From Acidobacteriota bacterium (GTDB taxonomy: Bacteria; Acidobacteriota; Blastocatellia; Pyrinomonadales; Pyrinomonadaceae): a stretch of DNA of 64,000 bases. Position numbers and translations under genes: made by a program. A model generated the notes under the pieces. That model was not told where the DNA came from. It searched no databases and was given only the letters and a program-made list of their open reading frames with translations. This document shows positions 8,443 through 18,312 of the stretch, piece after piece; position 1 is the stretch's first letter; each line of letters starts with the position of its first letter. The stretch spans positions 1 to 64,000 of the forward strand of contig JADJBB010000021.1 of NCBI GenBank assembly GCA_016703965.1. Direction: 5' to 3'.

Positions 8443-10098
8443 ATGAAAAGTGAAACATCACAACCAAAAACCGATCTAACCAAGAAACCCGATCTAAAAG
8501 AACATGGTACAGGAACTGGCCCATCGCGCAGCCAGCGGCCGGTTTACACCGACTTTTTCCCACCATGCAATAATGCGTGTCCGGCGGGCGAGAATATTCA
8601 GGCATGGCTTTCCCATGCGCAGGCAGGGCGTTATTTCGAAGCCTGGAAATGCCTGACCGACGATAATCCGATGGCCGCGATCCACGGCAGGGTTTGTTAT
8701 CACCCGTGCGAGAGCTCGTGCAATCGCGGCTCCGTCGACACCTCAGTCAGTATCCATTCAGTTGAGCGATTCCTAGGCGACATGGCGATCTCGGAGGGAT
8801 GGGCTTTCCCAGCGCCGAAACGCAATTCGGGAAATCGTGTTTTGATCATTGGCTCGGGCCCAAGCGGCCTTTCGGCGGCATATCATCTTGCTCGCTTGGG
8901 GCATGATGTAACTATTTACGAGGCCGGCCCGATGGCGGGCGGAATGATGAACTTCGGCATTCCGGCCTACCGGCTTCCGCGTAATGTGCTGCGAGCAGAG
9001 ATCAAACGGATCGAAGACCTGGGCGTCAAGATCATTCTCAACCATAAGGTTGAGGATGTTCTAGCCGAAAAAACAGCAGGGAATTTTGATGCGGTCTTTA
9101 TCGCGATCGGGGCTCACATCGGTAAGAAAACGGACATTCCTGCGAGAGACGCAAGCAAAATACTTGACGCTGTCACATTTTTGAAGGATGTCGAACTCGG
9201 CAACACTCCTGCGATCGGCCGGCGTGTCGCGATATACGGCGGCGGCAACACCGCGATGGATGCAGCCAGGACTGCCAAACGACTTGGTGCCGAGGAAGCA
9301 TTGATAATCTACCGCCGCGACCGCGAGCATATGCCCGCCCACGATTTCGAAGCCGACGAAGCTCTGAGCGAAGGCATCAAGATCCATTGGCTAACCACAA
9401 TACGCGATTTTGACACCGCGTCAATGACCGTCGAGCGGATGGAGATCAAGGATGGAAAGCCGGTACCGACCGGCACATTCGAAACGCTTGAGGCCGACTC
9501 GGTCATTCTCGCACTCGGACAAGCAACCGAAACAGCATTTCTTGAGGGCGTCGAAGGTGTGAGCTTTGACAGCGACGGTACTGTCATCGTCGATAAGCAC
9601 ATGATGACCGGGCACGCCGGGATATTTGCCGGCGGCGATATGGTCCCAAGCGAACGAACCGTGACGATCGCGACCGGACACGGAAAAAAAGCGGCCCGGA
9701 ATATCGACGCATGGCTAAGCGGAAAAACCTACGAAAAGCCGGCTAGTAACGCTTTGGTTCCTGTCGAGCAGCTTCACATTTGGTACCGCACGAGCGCCGA
9801 GGCACGCGAACAGGCTCACGTTGAGCCCGATAAAGCCGTGACCGGATTTGAGGAGATCGTCTCCGGATTGTCGGAGGAAGAGGCTCGTTACGAAGCACAG
9901 CGGTGCTATTCCTGCGGGAATTGTTTCGAATGCGACGGATGCTTCGGAGCTTGCCCTGAGCACGCAATTATCAAGCTCGGGTCTGGAATGCGTTACAAAT
10001 TTAACTACAGCCTCTGCACCGGCTGCGGGACCTGTTTTGAGCAATGCCCGTGTCACGCGATCGACATGATAGCTGAACCAAAGGCAGCAACAATCTAA
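8443..10098 (+). CDS. GltD-like NAD(P)H oxidoreductase with 2[4Fe-4S] tail, PFOR partner
   Basis: 551 residues. The N-terminal Fe-S domain of the GltD/DPYD type has Cys42 and Cys46 (CNNACPAGEN) and CYHPCESSC. An FAD site (GSGPSGLSAAYHLARLG, about 137) and an NAD(P) site (GGGNTAMDAARTAKRLG, about 265) follow. The C-terminus adds two ferredoxin-like clusters (CYSCGNCFECDGCFGACP and CTGCGTCFEQCP). It most likely passes electrons between ferredoxin and NAD(P)(H). Its stop overlaps the nifJ start by one base (TAATG), so the two proteins are probably translationally coupled and work together. It resembles NfnB at 30-31.5 kb but carries the extra clusters. A sigma-54 promoter lies just upstream. Confidence 0.88.
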   Translation: MKSETSQPKTDLTKKPDLKEHGTGTGPSRSQRPVYTDFFPPCNNACPAGENIQAWLSHAQAGRYFEAWKCLTDDNPMAAIHGRVCYHPCESSCNRGSVDTSVSIHSVERFLGDMAISEGWAFPAPKRNSGNRVLIIGSGPSGLSAAYHLARLGHDVTIYEAGPMAGGMMNFGIPAYRLPRNVLRAEIKRIEDLGVKIILNHKVEDVLAEKTAGNFDAVFIAIGAHIGKKTDIPARDASKILDAVTFLKDVELGNTPAIGRRVAIYGGGNTAMDAARTAKRLGAEEALIIYRRDREHMPAHDFEADEALSEGIKIHWLTTIRDFDTASMTVERMEIKDGKPVPTGTFETLEADSVILALGQATETAFLEGVEGVSFDSDGTVIVDKHMMTGHAGIFAGGDMVPSERTVTIATGHGKKAARNIDAWLSGKTYEKPASNALVPVEQLHIWYRTSAEAREQAHVEPDKAVTGFEEIVSGLSEEEARYEAQRCYSCGNCFECDGCFGACPEHAIIKLGSGMRYKFNYSLCTGCGTCFEQCPCHAIDMIAEPKAATI

Positions 10099-13000
10099 TG
10101 AGTTATTCTACACAACGACCGGTAACACTTGATGGAAACGAAGCGGCGGTCCATGTCGCATACCGCGTGAACGAGGTCTGCGCGATCTATCCGATCACGC
10201 CTTCATCAGCGATGGCTGAGTTCGCCGATGAATGGTCGGCAAAAGACATCAAGAATATTTGGGGCAATATCCCCGAGGTGATCGAGATGCAGAGTGAGGG
10301 CGGAGCTGCGGGCACTGTCCACGGAGCCCTGCAGACCGGCTCTCTGACGACCACCTTTACGGCATCTCAGGGCCTTATGCTGATGCTGCCGAATATGTAT
10401 AAGATCGCCGGCGAACTCACCGCGGCGGTCTTTCATGTCGCGGCTCGCTCGCTCGCGGCTCAGGGCCTCTCAATATTCGGCGATCACCAGGACGTAATGG
10501 CCGCGCGGACGACCGGTTTTGCACTCCTGGCGTCAGCCAGTGTTCAGGAAGCCCATGACATGGCCCTGATCGCCCAGGCGACGACGCTCAGATCGCGAAT
10601 TCCATTCATTCATTTCTTTGACGGATTCAGGACCTCGCATGAGGTCAACAAGATCGATTTCCTCTCAGACGAACAGATCCGCGCGATGATCGATGACGAT
10701 CTCGTTTTCGAACATCGGAACCGTGCGCTAAATCCTGACAAACCTTTCATCCGCGGCACCGCTCAGAACCCCGACGTCTATTTCCAGGGCCGCGAGACCG
10801 TTAACACTTTCTACACCGCAGTTCCGTCGATCCTTAAAGAAGAAATGCGGAAGTTTGCGGAACTTACCGGCCGCGAATATTCCCCGGTCAAGTACTACGG
10901 CGCTCCTGACGCTGAAAATGTGATCGTGATCATGGGATCCGGCGTCGAAACGGCTTCGGAAACTGCTGCTTTCCTCGCCGCGAATGGTGAGAGAACGGGC
11001 GTTATCCAGATGACCTTATACAGGCCATTTCCAGCCGCTGACTTTATCGCGACCCTCCCATCAACGGCCAAAAATATCGCGGTTCTAGATCGCACAAAAG
11101 AATCCGGTGCTTCAGGCGAGCCGCTTTATCAGGATGTGATGATCACACTGATGGAGGCTGTTTCCGCCGGGACATTGCCATCAATGCCGCTGGTTGTAGG
11201 CGGCCGCTACGGACTGTCGTCAAAAGAATTTACGCCGGCGATGGTCAAAGCAGTTTTTGACAATTTGTGGGCCGGGTCACCTAAGAACCACTTCACCGTT
11301 GGCATCATCGATGATGTCGGAATGACGAGCCTCGATGTCGACAGCAGTTTTAAACTGGACGAATCCGGTTGGACCCAGGCATTATTTTTCGGCCTCGGAG
11401 CTGACGGCACGGTTGGAGCAAATAAAAACAGCATCAAGATCATCGGTGAAAATACTGATCTGTCGGCACAGGGCTATTTTGTTTACGATTCAAAAAAATC
11501 AGGAGCGATGACCGTGTCGCATCTTCGATTCGGCAAGGATCCGATCAAGGCCCCGTACTTGATAACATCGGCGGATTTTATCGCCTGTCACCAGTTCAAT
11601 TTTCTGGAGAAGGTCGAGATGCTCTCGTTCGCTAAGGTGGGAGCGACATTCCTCTTGAATAGCCCGTACGGCAAAGATGAGGTCTGGGATCGTATCCCGC
11701 TCTCCGTACAGCAGGCGATCCTCGACAAAAATCTCAAGCTTTATGTGATCAACGCGGATGACGTTGCTAAAAAAACAGGAATGGCAGGCCGTATCAACAC
11801 GATAATGCAGACCTGTTTCTTCGCCCTCTCGGGCGTGCTCCCGCCTGATGAGGCGATCGCTCAGATCAAAAAGGCGATCGAGAAGACCTATCTAAAAAAG
11901 GGGCGTGCAGTTGTTGAAAAGAACTTTGTCGCGGTCGATAAAACACTTGAGAATCTGTTCGAGGTCGCGATTCCCGGAACTACGACCGCCGGCGACGCTC
12001 CCGCTCAAGGAATATCGATCAAGGCCCCGGAGTTTGTCCGCACCGTTACTCAAATGATGATCTCGGGCCACGGAGACTCGATCCCGGTCAGTGCGATGCC
12101 GGTTGACGGAACTTACCCAAATGGAACCTCGAAATGGGAAAAACGGAACGTCTCGAACCGAATTGCGGTCTGGGATCCGGATTCCTGCATCCAGTGTGGA
12201 AATTGCAGCTTCGTCTGCCCGCACAGCGTTATCCGATCGAAGTTCTTTCACAAAGATCATTTGAAAGATGCTCCAAACGGTTTTAAGTCGTCACCGATCA
12301 ACGCCCGCGGATTTCCGGAGACGAAGTATTCTCTAAACGTCTATCTTGAAGACTGCACCGGCTGCAACCTTTGCTACGAGGTCTGCCCCGTCGATGCACC
12401 GGGAGGTAAGAATAAACGGGCAATAAACCTCGGCGATAAGGCCGCCGATCTTGAGCCGGACCGCGAAAGGATCGACTTTTTTGAAAAACTGCCGCAGAAC
12501 GAGAAACCGGAGGTCGACTTCTCAACTGTACATGGGGTTCAGTTCCTCGAACCTTATTTTGAATTCTCAGGAGCATGCGCCGGCTGCGGCGAAACGCCTT
12601 ACATCAAGGTGCTTACGCAGTTATTCGGCGACCGGCTGCTGGTGGCAAACGCTACGGGCTGCTCATCGATCTATGGCGGCAACCTGCCAACTACGCCCTG
12701 GACATCCAACGCCTGTGGTCAGGGGCCGGCGTGGTCGAATTCCCTGTTTGAGGACAACGCAGAATTCGGACTCGGAATGCGCTTGACCGCTGACAAGCAG
12801 CTGGCGACCGCCCATCAGCTGCTGCAAATTCTGCGGCCGGAACTCGGTGATGAACTTGTAGACGGATTAACAGTTGCCCCGCAGCATCTGGAAAGCGAGA
12901 TCAAAAGGCAGCGGCTGCGTGTTGCCGAACTGAAAGTAAAACTTGCTCGGATCGATAAGTCCGAAGCCAGACATCTCCGTTCCGTTGCCGATCAACTCGT

Positions 13001-13673
13001 CCACCGCAGCGTATGGCTGATCGGCGGCGACGGTTGGGCGTACGATATTGGCTCGGGCGGATTGGACCACGCTTTGGCGACCGGACGAAACATCAATGTC
13101 CTCGTTCTAGATACGGAGGTCTATTCGAACACTGGCGGCCAAATGTCGAAGGCAACTCCGACCGCTGCATCCGCAAAATTCGCCGCGGCAGGCAAGCGAG
13201 TCGGCAAGAAAGATCTTGCACTACAGGCGATATCATACGGCAATGTTTATGTCGCGCAGATCGCGATGGGAGCAAATCCGCAACAGACGCTGCTCGCGTT
13301 ACGCGAAGCCGAGGCTTATGACGGTCCGTCGCTGATCCTCGCCTACAGCCACTGCATTGCCCACGGGATCGACATGGAAAAAGGCTTGAACCAGCAAAAA
13401 CTGGCGGTCGCAAGCGGTTACTGGCCGCTGATCCGATACAACCCTGTGCTCAGAAAGAACGACCAGAATCCGTTCGTTCTTGATTCCCCAAAACCATCGA
13501 TCTCGCTGAAGAAATACGCTTATAACGAGCTGCGGTATAAGGTTCTGACCCAAACAGCTCCACAAGAAGCCGAGCGGCTTATGACCCTTGCACAGGAAAT
13601 AGCCGACCTCAGATGGAAGACGTATGAGGAAATGGCAGGCTTTGGAGCGAGTTCATTTCAGCCCGTTTTTTAA
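10098..13673 (+). CDS. nifJ: Pyruvate:ferredoxin (flavodoxin) oxidoreductase
   Basis: 1191 residues, the usual length of the one-chain enzyme that converts pyruvate and CoA to acetyl-CoA and CO2 while reducing ferredoxin or flavodoxin. Domain I has YPITPSSAMAEFADEW. The two-cluster insertion is seen as CIQCGNCSFVCP (about 695) and CTGCNLCYEVCP (about 752). The proximal-cluster Cys are in CAGCGE and NATGCSSIYGG. The thiamine site has GGDGWAYDIGSGG (about 975) and the Mg2+ loop SNTGGQMSKATP. The substrate could be another 2-oxoacid, but the family is mainly pyruvate-specific. It is co-transcribed with the oxidoreductase before it and the DHOD-like gene after it (21-base gap). Confidence 0.95.
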   Translation: MSYSTQRPVTLDGNEAAVHVAYRVNEVCAIYPITPSSAMAEFADEWSAKDIKNIWGNIPEVIEMQSEGGAAGTVHGALQTGSLTTTFTASQGLMLMLPNMYKIAGELTAAVFHVAARSLAAQGLSIFGDHQDVMAARTTGFALLASASVQEAHDMALIAQATTLRSRIPFIHFFDGFRTSHEVNKIDFLSDEQIRAMIDDDLVFEHRNRALNPDKPFIRGTAQNPDVYFQGRETVNTFYTAVPSILKEEMRKFAELTGREYSPVKYYGAPDAENVIVIMGSGVETASETAAFLAANGERTGVIQMTLYRPFPAADFIATLPSTAKNIAVLDRTKESGASGEPLYQDVMITLMEAVSAGTLPSMPLVVGGRYGLSSKEFTPAMVKAVFDNLWAGSPKNHFTVGIIDDVGMTSLDVDSSFKLDESGWTQALFFGLGADGTVGANKNSIKIIGENTDLSAQGYFVYDSKKSGAMTVSHLRFGKDPIKAPYLITSADFIACHQFNFLEKVEMLSFAKVGATFLLNSPYGKDEVWDRIPLSVQQAILDKNLKLYVINADDVAKKTGMAGRINTIMQTCFFALSGVLPPDEAIAQIKKAIEKTYLKKGRAVVEKNFVAVDKTLENLFEVAIPGTTTAGDAPAQGISIKAPEFVRTVTQMMISGHGDSIPVSAMPVDGTYPNGTSKWEKRNVSNRIAVWDPDSCIQCGNCSFVCPHSVIRSKFFHKDHLKDAPNGFKSSPINARGFPETKYSLNVYLEDCTGCNLCYEVCPVDAPGGKNKRAINLGDKAADLEPDRERIDFFEKLPQNEKPEVDFSTVHGVQFLEPYFEFSGACAGCGETPYIKVLTQLFGDRLLVANATGCSSIYGGNLPTTPWTSNACGQGPAWSNSLFEDNAEFGLGMRLTADKQLATAHQLLQILRPELGDELVDGLTVAPQHLESEIKRQRLRVAELKVKLARIDKSEARHLRSVADQLVHRSVWLIGGDGWAYDIGSGGLDHALATGRNINVLVLDTEVYSNTGGQMSKATPTAASAKFAAAGKRVGKKDLALQAISYGNVYVAQIAMGANPQQTLLALREAEAYDGPSLILAYSHCIAHGIDMEKGLNQQKLAVASGYWPLIRYNPVLRKNDQNPFVLDSPKPSISLKKYAYNELRYKVLTQTAPQEAERLMTLAQEIADLRWKTYEEMAGFGASSFQPVF

Positions 13674-13694
13674 TTCAAGAAAGGAGGAAACTTT

Positions 13695-14693
13695 ATGCCC
13701 GATCTAAGTACAAAATATATGGGGTTGACCCTGAGGACGCCGTTGGTGGTTTCAGCAAACCCTTTATCGCAAAGAGTAGAGAATATCGTCGCAATGGAAG
13801 ACGCCGGAGCCGGAGCGGTCGTTATGTTTTCCCTTTTCGAAGAGCAGATACGACAGGAAACGGAACGTTTTGAGCTGATCGATCGGATGACATCAAACTC
13901 CTCGGCCGAATCGTCGTATTTCTTCCCCGAAATGCAGGACTACTCGGTTGGGACTGCAAAATATCTTGAGATCATCCGAAAGGCAAAAGAGCGAGTCGAT
14001 ATCCCTATAATCGGCAGCCTTAACGGCATCACGCCCGAAGGATGGATAGAATATGGGCGCGAGATCGAGCAGGCCGGGGCCGACGGTCTCGAAGTGAACA
14101 TTTATTTCATTCCTGCGGACATTAACATGACCTCGTCCGAGGTTGAGCAGCGGTATATCGATATCGTCAAAATGTTGCGCGAGACCATTACCATACCGAT
14201 CGCCGTTAAGCTAAACCCGTATTTTTCGTCGATCGGTAATATCTCACAACGGCTGCAGCTAGCGGGTGCAGACGCCCTCGTACTTTTCAATCGGTTCTAT
14301 CAGCCTGACTTCGACGTCGAAGAACTGGCCGTGATACCAAATCTCGATCTCAGCGTCCGGTCAGAGATCCGCCTTCCGCTGTTGTGGATCGCAGTGCTTT
14401 ACGGCCGTGTCCCTGTTTCGCTGGCAGCGACAACTGGTATTCATAGTGCGACCGAGCTGATCAAATATATTCTCGCAGGAGCCGATGTTGGGATGTGTGC
14501 TTCGGCCATCCTAAGCCATGGAATCCCGTGGATAAAGGACACGTTGGCTGATCTTGATCTGTATATGAAGGATATGCCGTTTCAATCAATCGATTCCTTT
14601 AGGGGAACAATGAGCCAACTCCATGTCGCAGATCCAACAGCATTCGAACGAAGCAATTATATCCAGATCATGGAGAATAAAAATCGCAGATGA
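13695..14693 (+). CDS. Dihydroorotate dehydrogenase-like flavoprotein
   Basis: 332 residues, TIM-barrel FMN protein of the class that resembles PyrD but is often linked to nifJ. Visible: MGLTLRTPLVVSANPLS at the N-terminus, GSLNGITPEGWIEYGREIEQAGADGLEVN, IPIAVKLNPYFSS, and a phosphate-binding end GADVGMCASAILSHG. An AAAGGAGG site lies 7 bases before ATG. It shares no overlap with other pyrimidine genes, so a role in pyrimidine synthesis is doubtful. The PFOR operon position suggests a redox role that I cannot name. Confidence 0.85.
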   Translation: MPDLSTKYMGLTLRTPLVVSANPLSQRVENIVAMEDAGAGAVVMFSLFEEQIRQETERFELIDRMTSNSSAESSYFFPEMQDYSVGTAKYLEIIRKAKERVDIPIIGSLNGITPEGWIEYGREIEQAGADGLEVNIYFIPADINMTSSEVEQRYIDIVKMLRETITIPIAVKLNPYFSSIGNISQRLQLAGADALVLFNRFYQPDFDVEELAVIPNLDLSVRSEIRLPLLWIAVLYGRVPVSLAATTGIHSATELIKYILAGADVGMCASAILSHGIPWIKDTLADLDLYMKDMPFQSIDSFRGTMSQLHVADPTAFERSNYIQIMENKNRR

Positions 14694-14699
14694 TACTTC

Positions 14700-14722
14700 G
14701 CCGCCGGATGCGGCTGTATTTT
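14700..14722 (+). terminator. Terminator of the PFOR operon
   Basis: Stem GCCGC/GCGGC with loop CGGAT (14700-14714) followed by TGTATTTT. It lies between the stop at 14693 and the convergent kinase stop at 14727. Confidence 0.5.
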
Positions 14723-14726
14723 GAGG

Positions 14727-17573
14727 TCACGAATTGCAGAAAGATAGCTCTTTAGCCACTTGTTCCGGCTGGCCGGCGTAAATGGGGCTAAGACTACCGC
14801 TTGATCTCAAAGCATCCAGCATTCCGAAACTTCGTCTTAGAAAGTCACATGAATCACTCTTGGCTGCCTCGCTCTTTTCGCCTTTTTCGGTAGTCGACAG
14901 CCTTGCGAAGACTTTTCCGGCCTCAAAAAAGATCAAAGCGTGACGTGTCCTGAACCGCACACTATGCGGTGCTTTCTTCATAACTTCTTCGGCAAAAGGA
15001 AGTGCGCGGCGAAATGACTCCGCAGCACCAGCCAGATCACCTGTTGCGGCAAGTATTTTGCCAATATTGCCAAGAGCGAGCCCGTAATCGTCAAGAGTCT
15101 GAATATCCGGATTGTCGGCAGCGATCGCTCCTTCATAGAAAGGAATGGATTGCCGCAGCATTGCAAGAGCGGTTTTACTATCACCTGCCGCAAACAACGC
15201 CTCGGCAAGGTATTGTTTGGTTATTACTACATCCCGGGCGTTCTCATTACTCGCCGGATCACTACCCGAGATCTCCGTGATGATAGCGAGAGAACGTCGA
15301 TGGCTATCGACCGCACCACCGGGATCGTTCGCTTTTAGAAGACACATTCCCAGGCTGTTATAGCTGACGCTGAGGTTTCGTCGGTTTTGGACGTTCTTTG
15401 GGTCGACAGCACTGAGCTTTTCCATCGTCTGTATGACCCGCCGGGCATTTTCAACCGCCTCAGCCGTACGGCCTTCGTCGAGAAGTGGAAAACGTAGAAC
15501 AACTAGGCTCGACATTAGCTGAGTTTCAAGTTTTGTACTGTTTGGGTCGGCCGCCAGAAGCGATTCGGTGATATCGACGGCACGCTTCCCACTCTCGATC
15601 GCTCCTTTTGTGTCTCCGGTAACGGTCTGGAGCATCGCAGAAAAAGAAAGCAGTGATGCGAACCCCGAACGGAATTTTGTATTCGTCGGTTCTACTTCAA
15701 GTAGTAAGTCACAAAGCGAAACGGCGCGTTTATAGCTTTCCAAAGCACCGGGAGTATCACCGAGGTTAGGGAAACCTTCCATTCCCTTGATGTCGCCGCG
15801 TTTTCCCAGAACGGTCGCTAGATCAAAACGATTATTCAGATTTACAGGTTCTGCGGCAAGAACGGCTTCACGGATGGCGACCGCTTTCTCGTAAGAGGCG
15901 AGGCCCGCAACCAGGTCATTACCGGTGTAAAGCATATCGCCGACGCCCTCGTAACTGTTCGCGAGTTCCTGCTGCAGGGCTAGATCTTTCGGGTTCGCAT
16001 CCGCGAGGCGCTGGCGGATCTCGAGAGAACGGTTGTAACTCTTAGTCGCTCCATCCGTATCACCCAGATTCGAATAATATGAGTTTCCCTGGATCCGGCC
16101 GATCTTTTCGTACGCCGTTGCGAGCTCGCGTTGGATGGTGGCATCGTTGACGGATTCTGCGGCGAGTTTGTCCAGGTATTCAACAGCCCGTTTAACAACA
16201 AGTTCCCGTGCTGGGGTTGATCCTGGCAGATCTTCGATCGCATCGTGAAACTCGAATAAAAAGGAATTTGCTAACTGCCGAACATCGTTAAATCGAGCTT
16301 CGGCTTTTTTTGCCTGATAGAGCGTCGCTCCGATCCCGCCGAGAATAGTTATCAGGATAAGGGCTGAAGCGGCAACGCCGATCCTATTTCTCCGAATGAA
16401 TTTTAAGGAGCGATACGACCATGTATCGGCCGAGGCAGTAACAGGCAAACCCGCTAAATGATTTAGGATATCGTCTTTCAGCTGTTCGACTGACGAATAT
16501 CGACGTTCCGGTTCTTTGCGGAGAGCCTTAAGGATGATGTTATCAAGATCACCGCGTAACGCATTGGGTTTCAGCAATTGTGAGTGATGTCGGGTAGTTC
16601 TGCGTTCGTTTTCGATCGTGTCTTTAGGGCCTGTCGAGGCTCGGCTTACAACCGACGACGGCCGTTCCGGTTCAGAATCGCAAACCTCCCTGATTATCTC
16701 GCTGATATTGCCGCCATCTGCTTTGTGCGGTCGGCTGCCGGTGAGCAGTTCGTAAAGGATCACCCCGAGCGAATAAATATCAGATGCGGTCGTGAGTTTT
16801 TCGCCGCGTACCTGTTCAGGTGAAGCGTATTCAGGAGTAAAAATGAAGTTTTGGGTTGCCGTTTCAACGCCGGAAGCTTCAGGCCGGAGGAGCTTGGCGA
16901 TCCCGAAATCCAGTAGTTTTGGAGATCCGCTGTCGGTAACGAGGATATTCGACGGTTTCAGGTCACGATGGATGATCAGATTTTGATGGGCAAAAGTTAC
17001 AGCCCTGCAGACCTCGGTGAACATCTTAAGCCGCTCGCTCAGATCGAGGTCCTCGCGTTCCGCGTAGTCCATGATACTAAGGCCATCGACATACTCCATG
17101 ACGAAGAATGGGAGGCCATGTTCGGTAGTTCCGCCATCGATCAGGTGTGCGATATTCGGATGCTGCAGCGAAGCGAGGATCTGTCTTTCGGTGTAAAACC
17201 GTTTGAGGATCGCGTCGGAATCCATTCCCCGCTTTATAAGTTTCAACGCGACGTCCTGCTTAAACGCACCATCAACGCGCGAAGCGAGGTAAACCGATCC
17301 CATTCCACCAGCGCCTAATTCCGCGACAACCTTATAACTGCCGATCTTTTCCCCGATCAGAGAACCGCCGGTTTGGCCGGTAATACCACTAAATGCAGGC
17401 ATTTCGAGGACATCTGCGTCGGGATCTGAGTACTCGAGGAGGGCTTCGGCCTCGCGCAGGAGTTCCGCGTCTTCGCCGCAGACATCGGCAAGATACGAAC
17501 TCCTTTCTTCTGGATTAAGATCGATCGCTTTTTCAAGGATCTGCTTGATCGTCTGCCAGCGCTGTGAATCCAT
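14727..17573 (-). CDS. Ser/Thr protein kinase with TPR repeats
   Basis: 948 residues. The PknB-type kinase domain (about 80-360) has the glycine loop LGAGGMGSVY, Lys111 (VALKLIK), the catalytic loop HRDLKPSN (202-209), DFG (222-224) and the APE region YASPEQVRG. One membrane segment lies at about 395-420 (VAASALILITILGGIGATLY). The rest is about a dozen helical TPR-like units (repeated LAxxYExxGD, SYKRAVSLxE patterns), expected to be outside the cytoplasm. It starts 9 bases after the ECF sigma gene, so the two form an operon. Such pairs are typical of Acidobacteria and planctomycetes. The kinase probably controls the sigma factor, although that is inferred. Confidence 0.93.
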   Translation of the reverse strand: MDSQRWQTIKQILEKAIDLNPEERSSYLADVCGEDAELLREAEALLEYSDPDADVLEMPAFSGITGQTGGSLIGEKIGSYKVVAELGAGGMGSVYLASRVDGAFKQDVALKLIKRGMDSDAILKRFYTERQILASLQHPNIAHLIDGGTTEHGLPFFVMEYVDGLSIMDYAEREDLDLSERLKMFTEVCRAVTFAHQNLIIHRDLKPSNILVTDSGSPKLLDFGIAKLLRPEASGVETATQNFIFTPEYASPEQVRGEKLTTASDIYSLGVILYELLTGSRPHKADGGNISEIIREVCDSEPERPSSVVSRASTGPKDTIENERRTTRHHSQLLKPNALRGDLDNIILKALRKEPERRYSSVEQLKDDILNHLAGLPVTASADTWSYRSLKFIRRNRIGVAASALILITILGGIGATLYQAKKAEARFNDVRQLANSFLFEFHDAIEDLPGSTPARELVVKRAVEYLDKLAAESVNDATIQRELATAYEKIGRIQGNSYYSNLGDTDGATKSYNRSLEIRQRLADANPKDLALQQELANSYEGVGDMLYTGNDLVAGLASYEKAVAIREAVLAAEPVNLNNRFDLATVLGKRGDIKGMEGFPNLGDTPGALESYKRAVSLCDLLLEVEPTNTKFRSGFASLLSFSAMLQTVTGDTKGAIESGKRAVDITESLLAADPNSTKLETQLMSSLVVLRFPLLDEGRTAEAVENARRVIQTMEKLSAVDPKNVQNRRNLSVSYNSLGMCLLKANDPGGAVDSHRRSLAIITEISGSDPASNENARDVVITKQYLAEALFAAGDSKTALAMLRQSIPFYEGAIAADNPDIQTLDDYGLALGNIGKILAATGDLAGAAESFRRALPFAEEVMKKAPHSVRFRTRHALIFFEAGKVFARLSTTEKGEKSEAAKSDSCDFLRRSFGMLDALRSSGSLSPIYAGQPEQVAKELSFCNS

Positions 17574-17582
17574 TCCTATTCC

Positions 17583-18146
17583 TTACGAACCGTCCAGTGC
17601 CTTATAAAGAAACAGTTTTGCCGTCGACCACTCTCGTTTTACCGTGGCAGGCGAGATGTCGAGCACTTCGGCGATCTCCTCTACTGTTAATCCACCAAAG
17701 AATTTCATCTCGACGATCCTTGCCTGGCGTTCATCGAGCATTTCAAGTTTTGTCATTGCTTCGTCCACGATCAGTACGTCGAGCGGCCGATCGATCGAAA
17801 AACTGATCGCGTCCTGGAGATCGATCTGAGTCAGCCCATCGCCACCGCGCTTAAGGCGGTTTTTCCCGCGGGCATGATCGATCAGGATCTCCCGCATGAT
17901 CCGGGCCGAAATGCCAAAAAAATGCGCCCGGTTTTGCCATTCGAGCTGATCATGCCCGATCAACTTCAGATACGCCTCGTGTACTAAAGCGGTGGGCTGG
18001 AGTGTATGATTTGCACGTTCCCGACTGAGATAGCCGTTAGCAAGGCGGCGCAGTTCATCGTAGACCAGCGGGAGTAGGTCATCAAGTGATTTCCCCTCAC
18101 GTGCTCGAAGCTCCTGCAGCAATTGGGTTATCGGCTTCTCTTCCAT
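17583..18146 (-). CDS. ECF-type sigma factor (TIGR02999-like)
   Basis: 187 residues from ATG 18146. The frame stays open to 18221, but the promoter at 18165-18193 would leave the longer start untranscribed. Region 2 contains DDLLPLVYDELRRLANGYL and ALVHEAYLKL, followed by WQNRAHFFGISARIMREILIDHAR. Region 4 contains ARIVEMKFFGGLTVEEIAEVL and SPATVKREWSTAKLFLYKAL. It recruits RNA polymerase to unknown promoters and sits upstream of its TPR kinase. It is similar to the copy at 47.9 kb, so the two pairs are paralogous. No anti-sigma factor gene is seen. Confidence 0.92.
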   Translation of the reverse strand: MEEKPITQLLQELRAREGKSLDDLLPLVYDELRRLANGYLSRERANHTLQPTALVHEAYLKLIGHDQLEWQNRAHFFGISARIMREILIDHARGKNRLKRGGDGLTQIDLQDAISFSIDRPLDVLIVDEAMTKLEMLDERQARIVEMKFFGGLTVEEIAEVLDISPATVKREWSTAKLFLYKALDGS

Positions 18147-18164
18147 CCGGGTTTCGGTATCGTT

Positions 18165-18193
18165 AGCATAGAACCGATCGCTTTTAACTTCAA
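18165..18193 (-). promoter_or_regulatory. Promoter of the sigma factor/kinase pair
   Basis: On the minus strand, TTGAAG (18188-18193), a 17-base spacer and TATGCT (18165-18170). The leader before ATG 18146 would be only about 12 bases. Each box matches the sigma-70 consensus at 4 of 6 positions. Confidence 0.4.
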
Positions 18194-18246
18194 GCTGCAA
18201 CCTTGTTCGGCCGAAGGGCAAGGCTCGTTGATATCGCGTTTATATC

Positions 18247-18299
18247 GAATGCGATGCCCGGGATTCTCGTCGCATTCGTTGTTAGACTCTCGAGAATCC
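18247..18299 (-). promoter_or_regulatory. Two interleaved perfect inverted repeats (pseudoknot-like)
   Basis: Repeat 1 is GAATGCGA (18247-18254) with TCGCATTC (18270-18277). Repeat 2 is GGATTCTCG (18261-18269) with CGAGAATCC (18291-18299). The arms alternate, so the RNA can form an H-type pseudoknot or one of two exclusive hairpins. It lies between the serine dehydratase stop and the sigma gene. Confidence 0.5.
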
Positions 18300-18312
18300 G
18301 TGGGGGAATGCT

